From contig NZ_CP052757.1 in assembly GCF_009708005.2 (NCBI RefSeq), positions 1,364,001 to 1,428,000 of the forward strand: 64,000 bases of DNA, in the 5' to 3' direction. The notes under the pieces are model-generated. The model had not been told where the DNA came from. It saw only the letters and a list, made by a program, of their open reading frames with translations, and ran no database searches. The position numbers and the translations under genes were made by a program. This DNA is from Cellulosimicrobium protaetiae (GTDB lineage Bacteria > Actinomycetota > Actinomycetes > Actinomycetales > Cellulomonadaceae). Positions 29,876 through 39,345 of the stretch are shown one piece after another; within the stretch, counting starts at the first letter, position 1, and each line of letters begins with the position of its first letter.

Positions 29876-30655
29876 ATGGCACAGCGCATCGACGTCAAGG
29901 ACCTCAACATCTACTACGGCGACTTCCTCGCCGTGCAGGACGTCGGCATGACGATCGACCCCCAGTCCGTGACGGCCTTCATCGGCCCGTCCGGCTGCGG
30001 CAAGTCGACGTTCCTGCGGACCCTTAACCGCATGCACGAGGTCATCCCCGGCGCGCGCGTCGAGGGCACGGTCGCGATGGAGGGCGTCGACCTCTACGGG
30101 GACGACGTCGACCCGGTCGCCGTCCGCCGCCAGGTCGGCATGGTCTTCCAGCGGCCCAACCCGTTCCCGACGATGTCCATCAAGGAGAACGTCCTCGCGG
30201 GGGTCAAGCTCAACAACAAGCGGATCTCGAAGTCCGACGCCGAGGACCTCGTCGAGTCCTCGCTGCGCGGCGCGAACCTGTGGAACGAGGTCAAGGACCG
30301 CCTGGACCGCCCGGGCTCGGGCCTCTCCGGCGGGCAGCAGCAGCGCCTGTGCATCGCGCGCGCCATCGCGGTCAAGCCGCAGGTGCTCCTCATGGACGAG
30401 CCCTGCTCGGCGCTCGACCCGATCTCCACGCTCGCGATCGAGGACCTCATCGCCGAGCTCAAGGACGAGTACACGATCGTCATCGTCACGCACAACATGC
30501 AGCAGGCCGCGCGCGTGAGCGACCGCACCGCGTTCTTCAACATCGCGGGCACCGGCAAGCCCGGGCGCCTCATCGAGATGGACGACACCGCGACGATGTT
30601 CTCCTCGCCCACCCAGCAGGCGACGGAGGACTACATCTCCGGCCGCTTCGGGTGA
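29876..30655 (+). CDS. pstB: Phosphate ABC transporter ATPase PstB
   Basis: 259-aa ABC ATPase: Walker [10 protein letters not shown] (from residue 37), Q-loop [15 protein letters not shown], signature LSGGQQQR, Walker [14 protein letters not shown] and the switch histidine in VIIVTHNM. The PstB-specific [17 protein letters not shown] follows Walker A. Last gene of the operon. phoU lies elsewhere (23403-24086) rather than after pstB as in E. coli. Confidence 0.96.
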   Translation: MAQRIDVKDLNIYYGDFLAVQDVGMTIDPQSVTAFIGPSGCGKSTFLRTLNRMHEVIPGARVEGTVAMEGVDLYGDDVDPVAVRRQVGMVFQRPNPFPTMSIKENVLAGVKLNNKRISKSDAEDLVESSLRGANLWNEVKDRLDRPGSGLSGGQQQRLCIARAIAVKPQVLLMDEPCSALDPISTLAIEDLIAELKDEYTIVIVTHNMQQAARVSDRTAFFNIAGTGKPGRLIEMDDTATMFSSPTQQATEDYISGRFG

Positions 30656-30690
30656 CCTGATCCCCACGGGCCGGTCGACCCGGTCGGACG

Positions 30691-30729
30691 ACGACGGCGC
30701 CTCTCCCGGACCGGGAGGGGCGCCGTCGT
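30691..30729. terminator. Terminator of the pst operon
   Basis: 18-nt arms (30691-30708 and 30712-30729) pair with one mismatch around a 3-nt loop. The gap to the next, convergent gene holds nothing else recognisable. Confidence 0.85.
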
Positions 30730-30874
30730 GCGTGGGGTGGGTCGGGTCAGGACGCGCGGCGCCGGAGCGACCCCGTCACGTCGGTGCCGGGTGGTGTCGA
30801 GGACGTCGGCACGTGAAGGCCGGGGTCCGCCGTCGACACGGTCCGGGACGAGCTCTCGGGCCGGGGCCGCGGTG

Positions 30875-31381
30875 TCACGGCAGCAGGTGCGCGTACTCCT
30901 CGAGGGTGCCGTCGAGGACCGGCAGGGAGAGCGACTGCTCGTCGCCGGAGGTGACGCTCACCGTCACGGGGAGGACGTCGCCCGGCTCCGCGTCGACGCG
31001 GCCGATCTGCGCGTCGAACCCGTCCTCGGCGCCGAGGTAGACGGTCTCGCCCGCGGCGACGGGGATCGTGACGGCGGAGCCGCCCTCGGGCGTCACGTCG
31101 AACTCGACGTCCTCCGTCGAGTCGTTCGCGAACGCGCCGACGAGCGCGCCGGCGTCGCCCTCGGCGGCGCTCACGACGAGCAGGTTGAGGCCGCGCAGGT
31201 CGTCGGTGAGGTCGACGCGCAGGCCGTCCGACGGCGAGTACGGGCGGTTCGTCTCGATGGGGGAGCAGGCGGCGGCGAGCGCGACGCTCGCGACCACGAC
31301 GGGCACGGCCCAGTAGCGCGCGCGGCCGGTCGCTCGGGACACCGCACGGGTCGATGCTCGGGGGGTCGGGATGCGGGTCAC
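30875..31381 (-). CDS. Putative lipoprotein, function unknown
   Basis: 168 aa. A basic N-terminus and hydrophobic stretch end in the lipobox LAAAC (VVVASVALAAAC|SPIE), then a mostly beta domain: GLRVDLTDDLRGLNLLVVSA, FANDSTEDVEFDVTPEG and ETVYLGAEDGFDAQIGRVDA. The pattern resembles copper-chaperone-like or immunoglobulin-type lipoproteins found beside carD in Micrococcales, but I do not recognise a named family. GTG 31381 has GGAG 6 nt upstream. Divergent from carD. Confidence 0.75.
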   Translation of the reverse strand: MTRIPTPRASTRAVSRATGRARYWAVPVVVASVALAAACSPIETNRPYSPSDGLRVDLTDDLRGLNLLVVSAAEGDAGALVGAFANDSTEDVEFDVTPEGGSAVTIPVAAGETVYLGAEDGFDAQIGRVDAEPGDVLPVTVSVTSGDEQSLSLPVLDGTLEEYAHLLP

Positions 31382-31694
31382 GTGCGCTCCAGGGCTGCGA
31401 GAGGGGGACGGGATTCCGCGCCCAGCCTAGTGCGTCGTGCGAGGCCGGGCGGCCGGAACGGGCGCCTCGCGACGGTCGCGTGAGCGGCGTCACGCACGCG
31501 CGCAGGCGGTCGGTGGGGGCGTCGCCCGGTGCCGAGCGGGCCCTGGGGCCCCTCCCGTGACATTCGTGAGGCGCGCTGACAGGCTCCTGACCTGCGGAGA
31601 TGCTGTCTCTGAACGCTTGTCAAGGGGCGAAGGGGCTCGGATTTGCGCCCTTCCGCGTGGTAAGGTGGACCACCGCGAAAGGGGACATCTGCAG
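31382..31694 (+). promoter_or_regulatory. 313-bp gap with the carD promoter region
   Basis: No convincing gene here. A -10-like TAAGGT at 31661-31666 precedes the AAAGGGG Shine-Dalgarno (about 31678-31684) of carD. I could not find a consensus -35 at 16-19 bp. Short ORFs in the stretch show no protein-like features. Confidence 0.5.
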
Positions 31695-32177
31695 ATGACG
31701 TTCACAGTAGGCGAGACCGTTGTCTACCCGCACCACGGAGCCGCACTGATCGAGGAGATCAAGACGCGCACCATCCGCGGAGAGGACAAGATCTACCTCA
31801 AGCTCAAGGTCGCGCAGGGCGACCTGACCATCGAAGTCCCAGCCGAGAACGTCGACCTCGTCGGCGTGCGTGACGTCGTCGGCCAGGAGGGTCTCGATCG
31901 CGTGTTCGAGGTGCTGCGTGCACCCTACACCGAGGAGCCGACCAACTGGTCGCGCCGGTACAAGGCGAACCTCGAGAAGCTGGCGTCGGGCGACGTGATC
32001 AAGGTGGCGGAGGTCGTGCGCGACCTGTCGCGCCGGGACGCGGACCGCGGCCTCTCGGCCGGCGAGAAGCGCATGCTCTCGAAGGCTCGTCAGATCCTGG
32101 TCTCGGAGCTCGCGCTGGCCGAGCACACCGAAGAGGACAAGGCCGAGGCGATCCTCGACGAGGTGCTGGCCTCCTGA
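31695..32177 (+). CDS. carD: CarD family RNA polymerase-binding transcription factor
   Basis: Binds the RNAP beta subunit and stabilises open complexes at rRNA and housekeeping promoters. Tudor-like N-terminal domain ([20 protein letters not shown]), then the helical DNA-binding domain with the conserved Trp in [15 protein letters not shown]. 160 aa, as in M. tuberculosis. ATG 31695 has AAAGGGG upstream. A perfect palindromic terminator separates it from ispD. Confidence 0.96.
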   Translation: MTFTVGETVVYPHHGAALIEEIKTRTIRGEDKIYLKLKVAQGDLTIEVPAENVDLVGVRDVVGQEGLDRVFEVLRAPYTEEPTNWSRRYKANLEKLASGDVIKVAEVVRDLSRRDADRGLSAGEKRMLSKARQILVSELALAEHTEEDKAEAILDEVLAS

Positions 32178-32209
32178 CGCCCGGGGCCTCGGCCCGAGCG
32201 ACAGACCAC

Positions 32210-32247
32210 CGGGGAGGGTGCCGTCCGTACGGACGGCACCCTCCCCG
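32210..32247. terminator. Terminator after carD (perfect palindrome)
   Basis: 19-bp perfect inverted repeat with no spacer (GGGGAGGGTGCCGTCCGT and its complement, plus one outer pair). Confidence 0.85.
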
Positions 32248-32260
32248 TCGTCGTGCCCGG

Positions 32261-32266
32261 TAGCGT
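32261..32266 (+). promoter_or_regulatory. -10 box TAGCGT for leaderless ispD
   Basis: TAGCGT ends 6 nt before GTG 32273, favouring that codon over GTG 32267, which would abut the -10 box. Confidence 0.55.
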
Positions 32267-32272
32267 GTGCCC

Positions 32273-33055
32273 GTGCCGACTCTTGCCGTCCTCACCGCCG
32301 CGGGCTCCGGGACCCGTCTCGGGCTGGACCTGCCCAAGGCCCTCGTCGAGCTCGACGGCCTGCCGCTCGTCGTGCACGCCGCGCGGCGGCTGTGCGCGTC
32401 CGGTGCGGTCGACGCGGTCGTCGTCACGGCGCCGCCCGGCCTGCGGGAGCACGTCGCGACGCTGCTCCGGGACGACCCCGCGGTGGATCGTCCGGTGCGG
32501 GTCGTCGAGGGGGCGGGGACGCGCCAGGCGTCCGTCGCCGCGGGGCTGCGCGCCGGGCTGGACCGGCTGCCGGGCGACGCGGCGGACGGCGACCCCCGCC
32601 GGGGGGCCGAGGGTGCCGCGTTCGACGTCGTGCTCGTCCACGACGCAGCACGACCCCTCGCGCCGCCGTCGCTCGTCCGCCGCGTCGTCGAGGCCGTGCG
32701 GTCGGGCCACGGCGCCGTCGTGCCGGGACTGCCGGTGACGGACACGATCAAGCGCGTGACCGCCGCGCGGTCCGACGACCCGTCCCACGCCGAGCCCGTC
32801 GCGGAGACGGTGGACCGGGCCGTCCTGCGCGCCGTCCAGACCCCGCAGGGGTTCGACCGGGCGCTCCTCGTGCGCGCGCACGAGGCCGCGGCCCACCGGG
32901 CCGACGACGAGCGGTCTGCCGCGACCGACGACGCCGGCCTCGTGGAGGCCCTCGGGCTCCCTGTCCACGTCGTCCCCGGCGACGCCGCGGCGGCGAAGAT
33001 CACGACCGCCCACGACCTGCGTGTCGCGGCGCTCACCCTCCGGGAGGAACGATGA
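32273..33055 (+). CDS. ispD: 2-C-methyl-D-erythritol 4-phosphate cytidylyltransferase
   Basis: MEP-pathway step producing CDP-ME. CTP-binding [19 protein letters not shown], then [12 protein letters not shown] and [14 protein letters not shown]. 260 aa, a little longer than usual because of a Gly/Asp-rich loop (about residues 100-115). The start is set by the -10 spacing; an in-frame GTG 6 bp earlier is possible. It overlaps ispF by ATGA. Confidence 0.94.
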   Translation: MPTLAVLTAAGSGTRLGLDLPKALVELDGLPLVVHAARRLCASGAVDAVVVTAPPGLREHVATLLRDDPAVDRPVRVVEGAGTRQASVAAGLRAGLDRLPGDAADGDPRRGAEGAAFDVVLVHDAARPLAPPSLVRRVVEAVRSGHGAVVPGLPVTDTIKRVTAARSDDPSHAEPVAETVDRAVLRAVQTPQGFDRALLVRAHEAAAHRADDERSAATDDAGLVEALGLPVHVVPGDAAAAKITTAHDLRVAALTLREER

Positions 33056-33585
33056 CGACCCCCTCCGAGCCCGCCGAGGGCACGCCGCTGCCCACCCTGC
33101 CGCGCACGGGTGTCGGCGTCGACGTGCATGCGTTCGCCCCCGAGGGCGAGGAGCGGGAGCTCTGGCTCGGGGGGTTGCACTGGCCGGGGGAGCGTGGGCT
33201 CGCCGGGCACTCGGACGCGGACGTCGCGGCGCACGCCGCGGCCGACGCGCTCTTCTCGGCGACCGGCCTCGGTGACCTGGGGTCGAACTTCGGCACGAGC
33301 GCGCCCGAGTGGGCGGGAGCGAGCGGGGCGCGCCTCCTGGCCGAGGCTGCGCGCCGGGTGCGGGCCGCCGGGTTCGAGATCGGGAACGTGGCCGTCCAGG
33401 TCATCGGCAACCGTCCCCGCCTCGGCCCGCGCCGCGCGGAGGCGGAGGCCGCGCTGGGCGCGGCCGCGGCCGCCCCGGTGACGCTCACCGCGACGACGAC
33501 CGACGGCCTCGGTCTGACCGGCCGGGGCGAGGGGGTCGCGGCGGTCGCGACGGCGCTCGTGGTCGCCGTCCGGCCCTCGGCGTGA
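33052..33585 (+). CDS. ispF: 2-C-methyl-D-erythritol 2,4-cyclodiphosphate synthase
   Basis: Cyclises CDP-ME-2-phosphate with loss of CMP. Metal ligands are in GVDVHAF and LAGHSDADV; the C-terminal motif [19 protein letters not shown] completes the family pattern. 177 aa. ATG 33052 is preceded by GGGAGGAAC. Its stop is 2 bp from that of a convergent lipoprotein gene. Confidence 0.95.
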   Translation: MTTPSEPAEGTPLPTLPRTGVGVDVHAFAPEGEERELWLGGLHWPGERGLAGHSDADVAAHAAADALFSATGLGDLGSNFGTSAPEWAGASGARLLAEAARRVRAAGFEIGNVAVQVIGNRPRLGPRRAEAEAALGAAAAAPVTLTATTTDGLGLTGRGEGVAAVATALVVAVRPSA

Positions 33586-33587
33586 GC

Positions 33588-34166
33588 TCAGCCCGCAGGG
33601 GCGAGCTCGACGCTCTCGAGGATCGCGCGCGCCTGCGCGGCGCCGTCGGCGTCCTCGGTGGCGTACGAGGCCGTGAGGTCGACGACCCAGGCCTGCGGCC
33701 CGTCGCCGGTCCGGACGGCCACGACCTCCTGTGCGACGACCGTCCCGGCCGCCTCGTACGTGCCCGCGACGCGGAAGGCGGGGAGCTCGGCGAGGGTCGT
33801 CATGCCCTGACCGTCGCCGTCCGGGCTCCAGCCGGGGATCGCGCCCACGGCGGCCGCGGTGTCGGCGCCGGCCTGCTCGAGCGTCGTCGCGGACTGCTCG
33901 CCCGTCACGACGACGTTCGCCCGGAAGCCCTGCGCGCCCGACCCGCTCGGCGCGCGCAGCACGAACGACCCGTCGCGTGTGACGTGCTCCCAGCCCGGGG
34001 GAGCGGTGACCCGGACCGGGACCTCGGGGACGTCGTACGCGACCGGCTCGTCGCCGCCCCCGGTGTCCTCGGGACCGGCGCAGCCCGCGAGGGCGAGCGC
34101 CGCGGTCACGAGGGTCGCGACGGGCGCGACGGTCCAGGAGGTGCGGGGGTGGCGCGGTCGGGGCAC
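33588..34166 (-). CDS. Putative lipoprotein (LpqN-like fold possible)
   Basis: With start GTG 34166 the 192-aa product has a compact signal peptide ending in LALAGC|AGPED; an upstream ATG would add 30 non-signal residues. The mature part has PVRVTAPPGWEHVTRDGSF, NVVVTGEQSATTLEQ and a C-terminal AILESVELAP, a layout seen in LpqN/LpqT-type actinobacterial lipoproteins. Function unknown. First of four genes separating ispF from cysS. Confidence 0.72.
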   Translation of the reverse strand: MPRPRHPRTSWTVAPVATLVTAALALAGCAGPEDTGGGDEPVAYDVPEVPVRVTAPPGWEHVTRDGSFVLRAPSGSGAQGFRANVVVTGEQSATTLEQAGADTAAAVGAIPGWSPDGDGQGMTTLAELPAFRVAGTYEAAGTVVAQEVVAVRTGDGPQAWVVDLTASYATEDADGAAQARAILESVELAPAG

Positions 34167-34294
34167 GGTCGTCCTTCGTCGGGGGCAGGAGCACGGCGGG
34201 CTCGGGGGGTTCGGCTCGCCATTCTCGCCTCCCGGCGTCCCGGGTGCCAGGGCCACGGGCAGACACTACGATCGCTGGGAGCGCATCGATGTGT

Positions 34295-34323
34295 TTGACT
34301 TTCCCAAGAACGACACATGGGAT
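34295..34323 (+). promoter_or_regulatory. Candidate promoter of the TetR gene
   Basis: TTGACT (34295-34300) and TGGGAT (34318-34323) with 17-bp spacing in an AT-richer stretch. The -10 ends 9 nt before ATG 34333, so the transcript would be leaderless or nearly so. Confidence 0.45.
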
Positions 34324-34332
34324 GAATCGCAC

Positions 34333-34971
34333 ATGAACCGAATGTCCGTCGAAGAACGCCGGGCCCAGCTCGTCGACGCGGCGATGACCATCGCCGTCCG
34401 CGAGGGCGTCGAGGCCGTCACGATCCGCGGCGTCGCGGCCGAGGCCGGGGTGTCGCTCGGCGTCGTGCACTACTGCTTCGAGGACAAGGACGAGCTCCTC
34501 CAGGCGATGGGCAACAGCCTCGCCCTGGTCGCGTCCGAGCCGGTGCGCGCGGCCCTCGACGTCGACGGCGACGTCGTGGAGCTCGCCCACGCTGCGGCCG
34601 ACGGGCTGTGGAGCGGGCTGACACCGCGCCGGCACATGCGCCTCCTCACGTTCGAGTTCGCGACGGCGGGCGTGCGCAGCCGCGCGCTGCGGTCCGTCGC
34701 GCACACGCACCTGGAGCAGACGTGGGCGATGACCCGCGGATTCCTCGAGAACGTCGCGGAGCGCGGGAACGTCACCTACTCGATGGACCTGGGCTTCCTC
34801 TCGCGCATCGTGGCCGGGTACATCGACGGCATCGAGATCGCGTGGCTCGTCGAGCAGGACGACGAGACCGCGGTCCGCAGCTTCCACGCGCTCGCGGAGT
34901 ACGTGCTGTCCGTCATGGTCCGACCGGACGGCTCGCCCGTGCGCGAGCACGGCCCGGAGCCCGTCTCCTGA
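34333..34971 (+). CDS. TetR/AcrR family transcriptional regulator
   Basis: 212 aa. N-terminal HTH: RRAQLVDAAMTIAVREGVEA, then TIRGVAAEAGVSLGVVHYCF. The helical ligand domain resembles the BetI-type C-terminus. Two ATGs (34333 and 34342) are possible. Target unknown; the flanking lipoprotein and lactone-oxidase genes are the first candidates because local control is common in this family. Confidence 0.88.
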   Translation: MNRMSVEERRAQLVDAAMTIAVREGVEAVTIRGVAAEAGVSLGVVHYCFEDKDELLQAMGNSLALVASEPVRAALDVDGDVVELAHAAADGLWSGLTPRRHMRLLTFEFATAGVRSRALRSVAHTHLEQTWAMTRGFLENVAERGNVTYSMDLGFLSRIVAGYIDGIEIAWLVEQDDETAVRSFHALAEYVLSVMVRPDGSPVREHGPEPVS

Positions 34972-35004
34972 CCGACGGCGCGGCCGTCTCGTGCCGCGGC
35001 CGAC

Positions 35005-35027
35005 CCCGTGACGACTGCGGTCACGGG
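35005..35027. terminator. Hairpin between convergent tetR and lactone-oxidase genes
   Basis: Perfect 8-bp stem CCCGTGAC/GTCACGGG with a 7-nt loop. Confidence 0.55.
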
Positions 35028-35044
35028 ACTCGGGCGGACGGCCG

Positions 35045-36460
35045 TCAGCCGCGCAGGCCCGGGGCGCGCCCGAGCACCTGGTCCGTGTAGGCGTTCGCGA
35101 ACACCCCGCGCGGGTCCGCCGCGTCGCGGACGGCCACGGCGTCGTCGAACCGGGGGTAGAGCGCGCGGAGGCGGTCGGCACCGAGGCCGTGGAGCTTGCC
35201 CCAGTGGGGGCGACCGTCGACCTCCGCGACGATCCGCTCGACGGCGTCGAAGTACCGCTCGTGCGGCAGGCGCGCGTACTGGTGCACGGCGACGTACGCG
35301 GTCTCGCGGCCGTGGGCCGTGGAGAGCCAGACGTCGTCGGGCGCCGCGAACCGGACCTCGACCGGGAAGGGCACGTGCTCGCCGGACCGGTTCAGCCAGT
35401 CGTCGATGCTCGACAGGACGTCCACCAGGCGCTCGCGCGGCACGGCGTACTCCATCTCGCGGAACCGGACGCGCCGCGAGGTGACGAAGACCTGGTGCGA
35501 CGGCGCGACGTAGGTGCGGGGCGCGAGCGCGCGGGCCGAGACGGCGTTGAGCCGCGGGGTGACACGGGGCACGGCGGTCGCGAGCCGGTTGACGAGCTCG
35601 AACGCCCCGTTGGACAGCAGCTCCTCGTCGACCCACGTGCGTGCCCGCGCGACGGGCCCGGGTCCCGTGGTGCGCAGGCGCTCGAGCTCCGCCGCCTCCT
35701 CGTCGGGTGCGAGCCGGTTGTTGCGCTTCGTCAGCGCGCGCCGCGTGTGGGGGAACCAGTAGAACTCGAAGTGGTCGTTGCCCCCGACGAGCCCGTCCGG
35801 GTCGTCCGGCGTGCCGAGCCCCTCCAGCACGCGGTCGAGCGGCCAGGGCTCCTCCTGCGCGCGGAGCAGGAAGGCGGGGACGACCTCGAGCGTGACGGCC
35901 GACAGCACGCCCGTCACGCCGAGCCCGAGGCGGCTCACCTCGAACAGGTCGGGGTCCTGCGTCGCCGACGCCTCGCGGACCTCGCCGTCGGCCCCGACGA
36001 CCCGGACGCCGCGCACCTGGGTGGCGAGCCCGCCGAGCCCGGCGCCGGTCCCGTGCGTGCCCGTCGAGATCGCACCCGCGATCGACTGCCGGTCGATGTC
36101 GCCGAGGTTGCGCATCGCGAGGCCTGCGGCGGCGAGGGCCTCGTTGAGCCGGTGCAGGCGGATGCCCGCCCCGACGGTCACGAGGATCGCGTCGGCGTCG
36201 GCCTCACCCGGTGCGCCCGTGCCGCGCGTGATGCGCTCGACGAGGCCGATGCGGTCCAGGTCGAGCAGCAGCCCGTCCGTGGCGGCAGCGGGGGTGAACG
36301 AGTGGCCCGCCCCGACGGCGCGCACCGGCATCCCGTCGGCGGCGGCGCGGGCGACGAGCTCGCCCAGCTCCGCCTCGTCGCGCGGGGAGGCGCGACGGCG
36401 CGGGGTCGCGGAGGCCGTGCGGGCCCAGTTGGTCCAGGAGAGGGCGTCGTCGCTGCTCAC
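35045..36460 (-). CDS. FAD-linked D-arabinono-1,4-lactone / L-gulonolactone oxidase family protein
   Basis: 471-aa VAO-type flavoenzyme: an FAD-binding PCMH domain (PVRAVGAGHSFTPAAATDGL, then GDIDRQSIAGAISTGTHGTG), and the C-terminal ALO domain with HFEFYWFPHT and PHWGKLHGL. Members oxidise aldonolactones or sugar alcohols. It has GAGHS where covalent-flavin members have a linking His, so the flavin may be non-covalent. The GTG start is 45 bp from the divergent racemase-fold gene. Confidence 0.9.
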   Translation of the reverse strand: MSSDDALSWTNWARTASATPRRRASPRDEAELGELVARAAADGMPVRAVGAGHSFTPAAATDGLLLDLDRIGLVERITRGTGAPGEADADAILVTVGAGIRLHRLNEALAAAGLAMRNLGDIDRQSIAGAISTGTHGTGAGLGGLATQVRGVRVVGADGEVREASATQDPDLFEVSRLGLGVTGVLSAVTLEVVPAFLLRAQEEPWPLDRVLEGLGTPDDPDGLVGGNDHFEFYWFPHTRRALTKRNNRLAPDEEAAELERLRTTGPGPVARARTWVDEELLSNGAFELVNRLATAVPRVTPRLNAVSARALAPRTYVAPSHQVFVTSRRVRFREMEYAVPRERLVDVLSSIDDWLNRSGEHVPFPVEVRFAAPDDVWLSTAHGRETAYVAVHQYARLPHERYFDAVERIVAEVDGRPHWGKLHGLGADRLRALYPRFDDAVAVRDAADPRGVFANAYTDQVLGRAPGLRG

Positions 36461-36492
36461 AGGTCGTACTGTCTCACGCTCCCTGCGTGGCG

Positions 36493-36498
36493 TACGTT
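36493..36498 (+). promoter_or_regulatory. -10 box TACGTT before the racemase-fold gene
   Basis: TACGTT ends 6 nt before ATG 36505, supporting that codon over the upstream GTG 36487. Confidence 0.55.
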
Positions 36499-36504
36499 CT
36501 CCCC

Positions 36505-37785
36505 ATGACGACCGACGCGGCCCCCGGGCCGGACGCGGGGACGAGGGCGGGGACGGGCGAGCATGGCGCGGACGAGCGCGGTGCGACGCCGTCGCTGCTC
36601 GCCCGGCTGACCCGCGCGACCGCCGACCTCGACGGGCCGCTCGCCGTCGTCGACCTCGACCGGTTCGACGCCAACGCCGACGAGCTCCTCGCGCGCGCCG
36701 GCGGCGTCCCCGTGCGGGTCGCCTCGAAGTCCGTGCGGGTGCGGTCGCTCGTGGCCCGTGCGGTCGATCGGGGCTTCCGGGGCGTCATGGCCTACTCGGT
36801 GCGCGAGGCGCTGTGGCTCGTCGACGCGGGCGTCCGCGACGTCCTCGTGGGCTACCCGTCGGTGGACCGCGGGGCGCTCGCCGCGCTCGCGCGGCACGAG
36901 GCCGGGCGGCGCGAGGTCACGCTCATGGTCGACGACGCGGCGCACCTCGAGCTCGTCCGGCACGCGCTCGCCGAGGCGGGCGCGGGCGACGACCCGCCCG
37001 TGCGCGTGTGCCTCGACGTCGACGCGTCCTTGCGCGTCGGCCTCGGGATCGTCACGGTCCACCTCGGCACGCGGCGCTCGCCCCTGCACGACCCCCCGGA
37101 CGTCGCGTCGCTCGCCGCGCGCGTCGTCTCGACGCCGGGGCTCGCGCTGCGCGGCCTCATGTTCTACGAGGCGCAGGTCGCCGGGATGCCCGACTCGAGC
37201 CTCGCTGTCCGCGCGGTCAAGCGCCTCTCGGTGCTGGAGCTGGGCGAGCGCCGCGGCGAGGTCGTCGCCGCGGTCCGCGACGTCGTCGGGCACGACCTCG
37301 AGCTCGTGAACTCGGGCGGCACGGGGTCGCTCGAGACGTCGTCGGCGGACGACGTCGTGACGGAGGTGACGGCGGGGTCGGGGCTGTACGTCCCCGGGCT
37401 GTTCGACGAGTACCGGTCCTTCCGGCCGCGGCCCTCCGCCTTCTTCGGCCTCGACGTGGTGCGCGTGCCCGCCCCCGGGTGGGCGACGGCGTTCGGAGGC
37501 GGGTACGTCGCGTCCGGCCCGGCGTCGCGCAGCCGCCTGCCGCGCGTCGCGACGCCCGGCTGGTCGCTCACGGGCCGCGAGGGCGCGGGCGAGGTCCAGA
37601 CGCCGCTGCACCGGGCCCGGCGCGCCGTGGGCGCTCCCGACCTCGCCGTGGGCGACCGCGTCTGGTTCCGCCACGGCAAGGCGGGCGAGGCGATGGAGCG
37701 GTTCGACCGCGTGCACCTCGTGCGGGGCGACGAGGTCGTCGACGTGGTGCCGACGTACCGCGGCGAGGGCAAGAGCTTCGGCTGA
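36505..37785 (+). CDS. Alanine-racemase-fold PLP enzyme (amino acid deaminase/aldolase-like)
   Basis: 426 aa. N-terminal alanine-racemase barrel with the PLP lysine in VRVASKSVRVRSL and the barrel motifs VMAYSVREALWLVDAGV, VCLDVDASLRVGLG and GLMFYEAQVAG. C-terminal domain with YRSFRPRPSAFFGLDVV and HGKAGEAMERFDRVHLV, as in D-threonine aldolase and D-serine dehydratase relatives. Substrate unknown. The divergent pairing with the lactone oxidase may be functional, but that is inference. Confidence 0.85.
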   Translation: MTTDAAPGPDAGTRAGTGEHGADERGATPSLLARLTRATADLDGPLAVVDLDRFDANADELLARAGGVPVRVASKSVRVRSLVARAVDRGFRGVMAYSVREALWLVDAGVRDVLVGYPSVDRGALAALARHEAGRREVTLMVDDAAHLELVRHALAEAGAGDDPPVRVCLDVDASLRVGLGIVTVHLGTRRSPLHDPPDVASLAARVVSTPGLALRGLMFYEAQVAGMPDSSLAVRAVKRLSVLELGERRGEVVAAVRDVVGHDLELVNSGGTGSLETSSADDVVTEVTAGSGLYVPGLFDEYRSFRPRPSAFFGLDVVRVPAPGWATAFGGGYVASGPASRSRLPRVATPGWSLTGREGAGEVQTPLHRARRAVGAPDLAVGDRVWFRHGKAGEAMERFDRVHLVRGDEVVDVVPTYRGEGKSFG

Positions 37786-37862
37786 CGCGGTCGGCCCGGG
37801 CGGCGCCGAGACCCGCGGTCGGGCGGGCGCGTCCCGCTTCGGTCGCGACGGCGCCTCCCCGG

Positions 37863-37868
37863 TACCCT
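37863..37868 (+). promoter_or_regulatory. -10 box TACCCT for leaderless cysS
   Basis: TACCCT ends 7 nt before GTG 37876 with no Shine-Dalgarno. Confidence 0.6.
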
Positions 37869-37875
37869 TGCGGAC

Positions 37876-39306
37876 GTGACTCTTCGCCTGTTCGACACCG
37901 CCACGCGGGACGTGCGCGACTTCGTGCCCCTGACCCCGGGCGAGGTCGGCATCTACCTGTGCGGCGCGACGGTCCAGGCGGCGCCCCACATCGGCCACAT
38001 GCGCTCCGCCGTCGCGTTCGACGTGCTCGTGCGCTGGCTGCGGCGCGGCGGGTCGCGCGTGACGCTCATCCGCAACGTCACCGACATCGACGACAAGATC
38101 CTCGTGAAGTCCGCCGACGCCGGCGAGCCGTGGTGGGCCTGGGCCGCGACGTACGAGCGCGCGTTCACCGCCGCGTACGACGCGCTCGGCGTCCTGCCGC
38201 CCACGTACGAGCCGCGCGCGACCGGGCACGTGCCGGACATGGTCGAGCTCATGGAGCGGCTCGTGGAGCGCGGGCACGCGTACACGACCGGCCCCGGCGA
38301 CGTGTGGTTCGACGTGCGGTCGTGGTCCGAGTACGGCTCGCTGACCAACCAGCGCCTCGAGGACCTCAACCCCGTGCCCGACGACGTCCCCGCGGACGCG
38401 GAGGAAGCCGCCGCCAAGCGCGACCCGCGCGACTTCGCGCTGTGGAAGGCACCCAAGGAGGGCGAGCCGGAGACCGCGTCGTGGCCCACGCCGTTCGGCC
38501 GTGGACGACCCGGCTGGCACCTCGAGTGCTCCGCGATGGCGCGCCGGTACCTCGGCGACACGTTCGACATCCACGGCGGCGGGCTCGACCTGCGCTTCCC
38601 GCACCACGAGAACGAGCAGGCGCAGTCCCGCGCCGCGGGATACGGGTTCGCGCAGCACTGGCTGCACAGCGCGTGGGTCACGCAGGGCGGCGCCAAGATG
38701 AGCAAGTCGCTCGGCAACGGTCTGCTCGTGCGCGAGGTCCTCGCGACCACCAGCCCGGCCGTGCTGCGCTACGCCCTCGGGTCCGTGCAGTACCGCTCGA
38801 TGCTCGAGTGGACGCCTGCGACCGTGGTCGAGGCCGAGGCCACGTGGGAGCGCCTCGCCGGGTTCGTCGAGCGCGCGACCGAGCGCGTGGGCGACGTCGA
38901 GGGCGTGCGCGAGGCCGAGCTGCCCGCCGCGTTCACCGCGGCGATGGACGACGACCTCAACGTCCCGGCGGCGCTCGCCGTCGTGCACGAGCACCTGCGC
39001 GCGGGCAACGCGGCGCTCGCGGACCGCACGACGGCCGCCGACGCCGTCGCGCGGCACCACCTCGTCGCGGTCCGGGCCATGCTCGACGTCCTGGGTCTCG
39101 ACCCGGGCGACGCGCAGTGGGCCGACCGCGGGGACTCGCGCTACGCGTCGGTGCTCGACGCCGTCGTGGGTGCGGAGCTCGCCGCGCGGGCCGAGGCCCG
39201 AGCGGCACGCGACTTCGCGACCGCCGACGCGATCCGCGACCGCCTCGCCGCGGCGGGCGTCGCGGTCGAGGACTCGGCCGACGGCGCACGCTGGACCCTC
39301 GCCTGA
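37876..39306 (+). CDS. cysS: Cysteine--tRNA ligase
   Basis: Class I synthetase. Zinc Cys in IYLCGATVQ, the HIGH motif [10 protein letters not shown], zinc site [10 protein letters not shown] and [17 protein letters not shown], and [12 protein letters not shown]. 476 aa with the C-terminal anticodon-binding domain. In this class the MshC paralogue is shorter and lacks the anticodon domain, so CysS is the better call; pairing with rlmB also fits. Confidence 0.95.
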   Translation: MTLRLFDTATRDVRDFVPLTPGEVGIYLCGATVQAAPHIGHMRSAVAFDVLVRWLRRGGSRVTLIRNVTDIDDKILVKSADAGEPWWAWAATYERAFTAAYDALGVLPPTYEPRATGHVPDMVELMERLVERGHAYTTGPGDVWFDVRSWSEYGSLTNQRLEDLNPVPDDVPADAEEAAAKRDPRDFALWKAPKEGEPETASWPTPFGRGRPGWHLECSAMARRYLGDTFDIHGGGLDLRFPHHENEQAQSRAAGYGFAQHWLHSAWVTQGGAKMSKSLGNGLLVREVLATTSPAVLRYALGSVQYRSMLEWTPATVVEAEATWERLAGFVERATERVGDVEGVREAELPAAFTAAMDDDLNVPAALAVVHEHLRAGNAALADRTTAADAVARHHLVAVRAMLDVLGLDPGDAQWADRGDSRYASVLDAVVGAELAARAEARAARDFATADAIRDRLAAAGVAVEDSADGARWTLA

Positions 39307-39345
39307 CACCCTCCTGGACGGCCCACCGGGAGCGCACCGCGGGCT

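Noticed and set aside
31382-31694. Small gene in the 313-bp gap before carD
   Set aside because: Frames are Arg/Gly/Pro-rich without signal peptide, helix or conserved start; the stretch is better explained as promoter and leader.
34295-34323. Riboswitch or structured leader before tetR
   Set aside because: The promoter lies too close to the start for a structured leader, and no conserved riboswitch core is visible.
37876-39306. MshC (mycothiol ligase) instead of CysS, given mshA in the window
   Set aside because: The protein is 476 aa with an anticodon-binding C-terminal domain and intact KMSKS; MshC is shorter and ends before that domain.
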